Shown piece after piece: positions 3,992 through 5,917 of a DNA stretch of 5,917 nucleotides. The DNA lies in contig JAEZMI010000142.1 of assembly GCA_023414975.1 (NCBI GenBank), positions 1 through 5,917 on the forward strand, read 5' to 3'. Position numbers and translations under genes: made by a program. The notes beneath the pieces were generated by a model that worked only from the letters and a program-made list of their open reading frames with translations, ran no database searches and was not told the origin of the DNA. The stretch is from Pseudomonadota bacterium. GTDB taxonomy: Bacteria > Pseudomonadota > Alphaproteobacteria > Rhizobiales > Xanthobacteraceae. The first letter of the stretch is position 1. Each line of letters starts with the position of its first letter.

Positions 3992-4687
3992 ATGTGCAAT
4001 CTCTACAGCCATCGAAGCAATGTGCAGGCGATTGCCGATCTCGTCGGATCGCTGCACAACGCGGCCGGCAATCTGCCCCCACAGACCGGTATCTTCCCGG
4101 ATTATCCGGCCCCGATCGTCCGCCAGCGCGACGGGAGCGGGCGCGAACTGACGCTCGCGCGCTGGGGCTTGCCCTCGCCCCGCTTTCTGCTGGAAGGCAA
4201 GAATCGTGACGGCGGCATAACCAACATCCGCAATGTCGAGTCGCCCCACTGGCGGGCCTGGCGCGCGCCCGCGCATCGCTGCCTGGTTCCATTCACCAGC
4301 TTTTCCGAGAATGCGCCGCAAACCCATGAGCCGGTCTGGTTCGCGCTCGATGAAACCCGGCCGCTTGCGTTCTTCGCCGGGCTCTGGACCCGCTGGGCGG
4401 GCGTGCGCAAGGTGAAGGAAGGGCCCGTGTCGACGGATCTCTTCGGCTTTCTGACGACCGAGCCAAATGCCGTGGTGAGACCGGTGCATCCCAAGGCGAT
4501 GCCGGTCATCCTCACGACCGCCGAAGAATGCGAGGTCTGGTTGCGTGCGCCCTGGAGCGAAGCCCGCCTTCTGCAGCGTCCCCTGCCGGATACGGCGCTG
4601 CTCGTCGTCGCCCGCGGGGCGCGGGAGGATCCGCCGCCGGAACCTACGCCGGCCGCCGACCTGTTCAGCGCGCTCGGTGCTCGCTGA
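3992..4687 (+). CDS. SRAP-domain abasic-site processing protein (YedK/HMCES family)
   Basis: This 231-residue protein is a SRAP (SOS response-associated peptidase) family member. Relatives YedK and HMCES form a stable thiazolidine crosslink between Cys2 and an abasic site in single-stranded DNA, protecting it during replication. The essential residues can be placed: Cys2 (exposed after Met removal, MCNLYS), Asn78 in TNIRNVES (like YedK Asn75), Glu106 in PFTSFSEN (like Glu105) and His166 in VHPKAMPVIL (like His160). The N-terminus MCNLYS rather than MCGRF, and HPKAMPV with one extra residue relative to the usual H-x-R-M-P-V, mark a variant subfamily. The start must be at 3992 because Cys has to be residue 2. 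No Shine-Dalgarno site is visible. I saw no LexA-type GAAC/GTTC repeat upstream, so SOS control is not supported here. Confidence 0.92.
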   Translation: MCNLYSHRSNVQAIADLVGSLHNAAGNLPPQTGIFPDYPAPIVRQRDGSGRELTLARWGLPSPRFLLEGKNRDGGITNIRNVESPHWRAWRAPAHRCLVPFTSFSENAPQTHEPVWFALDETRPLAFFAGLWTRWAGVRKVKEGPVSTDLFGFLTTEPNAVVRPVHPKAMPVILTTAEECEVWLRAPWSEARLLQRPLPDTALLVVARGAREDPPPEPTPAADLFSALGAR

Positions 4688-4714
4688 CACGTCATCGCGG
4701 CCCGCTCCGTCGAT

Positions 4715-4743
4715 TTGCGCCTGAGCCTGGGTCCCGCTACATC
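4715..4743 (+). promoter_or_regulatory. Weak candidate promoter of the deoxyribosyltransferase gene
   Basis: TTGCGC (4715-4720) and TACATC (4738-4743) are 17 bases apart in the 95-base gap after the SRAP gene, 39 bases before the next start codon. Each hexamer matches the consensus at about three positions, so this is suggestive only. The gene could instead be read from the SRAP promoter. Confidence 0.25.
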
Positions 4744-4782
4744 GCGCGCGGGTCGCGCATGGTTGCACGCAGGGAGTCGTTC

Positions 4783-5361
4783 ATGCCGCTTCGCCTTTAT
4801 CTCGCCGGGCCCGATGTCTTCCGGCCGGACGCCGCCGGGCGCGGGGAGGAACTAAAGGCGCTTTGCGCGAAGGCGGGCGCGGTCGGCCTCTATCCGCTCG
4901 ACGGGACGAATGATGACATCCGCCGGCGCTGTATCGCCATGATCCATGACGCGGACGCCATCATCGCCAACATCTCCCCGTTTCGCGGGGTCCACATGGA
5001 CCCCGGAACGGCTTTCGAGATCGGGTATGGCGAGGCGCTGGGCAAGCCGTTTTTCCTTTGGTCGCAGGAGGGCCGGCCGCTCATCGAGCGTGTTGCGTCC
5101 GACCAGCATCGCCGCGACGGGGAGGGCTATCTCGTGGAGGATTTCGGGAAGCCCGAGAATCTGATGATCGTGCGTGACGGGCAGCGAGTCTGGGACAATC
5201 CGGCGGCGGCGATCGCGGAGGCCGTTGATGCGCTCGGCTTCACCCGCAAGAACCGGGAATTGCAGCACCAGACTCGCACCTCGGTACTCATCGCGATCGG
5301 GATCAGTCTGATCGTCGCGCTTGCGGCCGGCGTAGTGGTGGACCGGCTTGTGGGCTGGTGA
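4783..5361 (+). CDS. Nucleoside 2-deoxyribosyltransferase-like protein with C-terminal membrane anchor
   Basis: This 192-residue protein carries a nucleoside 2-deoxyribosyltransferase domain (about residues 3-152). That fold cleaves or exchanges the N-glycosidic bond of deoxynucleosides, or of deoxynucleotides in the DNPH1/RCL branch. Motifs visible are YLAGPDVF (6-13), DADAIIANISPFRG (56-69) and DPGTAFEIGYGEALGKP (73-89), where Glu79 corresponds to the catalytic glutamate and Asp73 to an active-site acid. After the domain, residues 153-167 are polar and basic, then 168-187 form a strongly hydrophobic helix (VLIAIGISLIVALAAGVVVD), leaving only RLVGW. This looks like a tail anchor holding a cytoplasmic enzyme at the inner membrane. 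The start at 4783 has GGGAG (4772-4776) six bases upstream; the in-frame ATG at 4759 lacks one. Exact substrate (salvage versus sanitation) is unknown. Confidence 0.88.
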   Translation: MPLRLYLAGPDVFRPDAAGRGEELKALCAKAGAVGLYPLDGTNDDIRRRCIAMIHDADAIIANISPFRGVHMDPGTAFEIGYGEALGKPFFLWSQEGRPLIERVASDQHRRDGEGYLVEDFGKPENLMIVRDGQRVWDNPAAAIAEAVDALGFTRKNRELQHQTRTSVLIAIGISLIVALAAGVVVDRLVGW

Positions 5362-5416
5362 CGCCCCGCCTTGAGGACGCTACGTCAGATCCCTCGTGCG
5401 AGCGGCCTTGCCCTGC

Positions 5417-5422
5417 TATGAT
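5417..5422 (+). promoter_or_regulatory. Candidate -10 element for the small exported protein gene
   Basis: TATGAT (five of six to TATAAT, in context CTATGAT) lies 82 bases before the ATG of the exported-protein gene. The sequence at the -35 distance (TCGTGC, 5394-5399) is a poor match, so an activator or an alternative promoter class would be needed. The rest of the 142-base gap (5362-5503) shows nothing else recognisable. Confidence 0.3.
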
Positions 5423-5503
5423 GGTACCGTTCGACGAGCCTGTTATCCGCATCTCGTCGGCTGACGGCGATCCCGCCAAATCCCACAGCCCAGGGAGGTC
5501 AGT

Positions 5504-5794
5504 ATGCGCAGGTGGATTATCGGGACGATTCTCGCGACGTCGGTGCTCGCCCTAATGGCAGGGGCGGGTGAAAGGGCTGAGGCCCTGCAGGCCTCCATTC
5601 CGCATATGCAGAACCCGAACATGCAGTTCACGGGCCCCGTCGAAGGGACGCTGTATACCCGGACCGACGTGCTGCCCCAGGCGCGTCCGTGGTTCCCTTC
5701 GCTCGGGCCGAGCTATGGCCCTTACGCCGACCCCTGGTTCCCGCCGAAGGGGCAGGTCATCGTCACGCCGGCGGCGCGTCCGGTCACGAAATAG
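5504..5794 (+). CDS. Small exported aromatic/proline-rich protein, unknown function
   Basis: I do not recognise this 96-residue protein. It starts with a classic signal peptide: MRRW, a hydrophobic core (about residues 5-19) and a likely Sec signal peptidase I site after Ala27 (ERAEA, then LQ). The mature part is about 69 residues, rich in proline, glycine, tyrosine and tryptophan. It contains two copies of PWFP (62-65 and 77-80) around SLGPSYGPYAD, and ends in a basic tail RPVTK. It has no cysteine, so neither a lipoprotein signal nor disulfides are possible. There is no second hydrophobic segment, so it should be periplasmic or secreted. GGGAGG lies five bases before the ATG at 5504, which makes it a convincing gene. 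It is 142 bases past the deoxyribosyltransferase gene and probably separately transcribed. Confidence 0.8.
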   Translation: MRRWIIGTILATSVLALMAGAGERAEALQASIPHMQNPNMQFTGPVEGTLYTRTDVLPQARPWFPSLGPSYGPYADPWFPPKGQVIVTPAARPVTK

Positions 5795-5832
5795 CCGGGA
5801 CGATCCAGCATTCTTGATCCGTCGCTGGCATC

Positions 5833-5917
5833 TTAGCGGGCGACGGCGGGGCTGTTTGCCTTGACGGCCGGGGTGTCGCCTCTCTTGAATGGCGGCCGAC
5901 TCGACGCGGTTCTGCGG
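5833..5917 (-). CDS. Possible C-terminal end of a minus-strand gene (cut by window edge)
   Basis: One minus-strand frame stays open from the window edge for 27 codons to TAA at 5833, ending KRGDTPAVKANSPAVAR. This alanine/proline-rich basic tail would fit a protein C-terminus, converging on the exported-protein gene 38 bases away. Other frames are also partly open over so short a stretch, and nothing identifies a family. It overlaps an inverted repeat GGCGAC (5839-5844)/GTCGCC (5875-5880). Confidence 0.25.
   Translation of the reverse strand, partial: RRTASSRPPFKRGDTPAVKANSPAVAR

Noticed and set aside
3846..4292. Minus-strand frame ending in the tandem-repeat region
   Set aside because: Arg/Ala/Cys-rich translation without a domain, overlapping the SRAP gene and the predicted promoter of the 29-codon gene. 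Its last codons merely read through the repeats.
3902..4768. Minus-strand frame of 288 codons opposite the SRAP gene
   Set aside because: The plus strand carries a complete SRAP protein with all catalytic residues. The antisense product is low-complexity Arg/Gly-rich.
3247..4771. Thirteen identical bases (ATGGTTGCACGCA) at 3247-3259 and 4759-4771
   Set aside because: One match of this length is not surprising by chance within a 6-kb GC-rich window, and the flanks do not extend the similarity.
4759..4782. ATG at 4759 as start of the deoxyribosyltransferase
   Set aside because: In frame but without a ribosome site, while ATG 4783 has GGGAG six bases upstream and starts directly at the family's first strand.

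Overview
This is GC-rich chromosomal DNA (roughly two thirds G+C by eye), most likely from an alphaproteobacterium of the Rhizobiales (Hyphomicrobiales) type. The best evidence for this is a gene for the mitochondrial-type NDUFS4-like accessory subunit of respiratory complex I, a protein with two cold-shock domains, and promoter-like hexamers that fit the alphaproteobacterial housekeeping pattern. Species cannot be told from the window.

Layout: positions 1-163 (minus) are the N-terminus of an IclR-type regulator cut by the window edge. A co-oriented tRNA-Glu(TTC) with a good promoter lies just upstream of it. After a 250-base gap with two inverted repeats comes gloA (minus, glyoxalase I). It is divergent from a Sir2-family NAD-dependent protein deacylase (plus), with only 54 bases between the start codons. 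Next, on plus, are a double cold-shock-domain protein and, 26 bases later, an exported DUF192 protein. These are followed by a tight block: tRNA-Pro(TGG), the NDUFS4-like subunit and tRNA-Arg(TCT). The 341-base stretch after that holds a small minus-strand ORF (29 codons, one predicted membrane helix) with a strong Shine-Dalgarno site. Its leader contains three tandem 17-bp repeats, and a promoter-like sequence lies upstream. Then come an SRAP (YedK/HMCES-type) gene that may be leaderless, a nucleoside 2-deoxyribosyltransferase-like protein with a C-terminal membrane anchor, and a small exported aromatic/proline-rich protein of unknown function. The last 85 bases may be the 3' end of a minus-strand gene.

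The genes are mostly housekeeping: methylglyoxal detoxification, protein deacylation, RNA chaperoning, complex I assembly, abasic-site protection and nucleotide salvage or sanitation. I see no transposase, integrase, CRISPR array, phage gene or toxin-antitoxin pair, and no large undescribed system. The least explained elements are the 29-residue membrane ORF with its repeat leader, the membrane-anchored deoxyribosyltransferase and the 96-residue exported protein.
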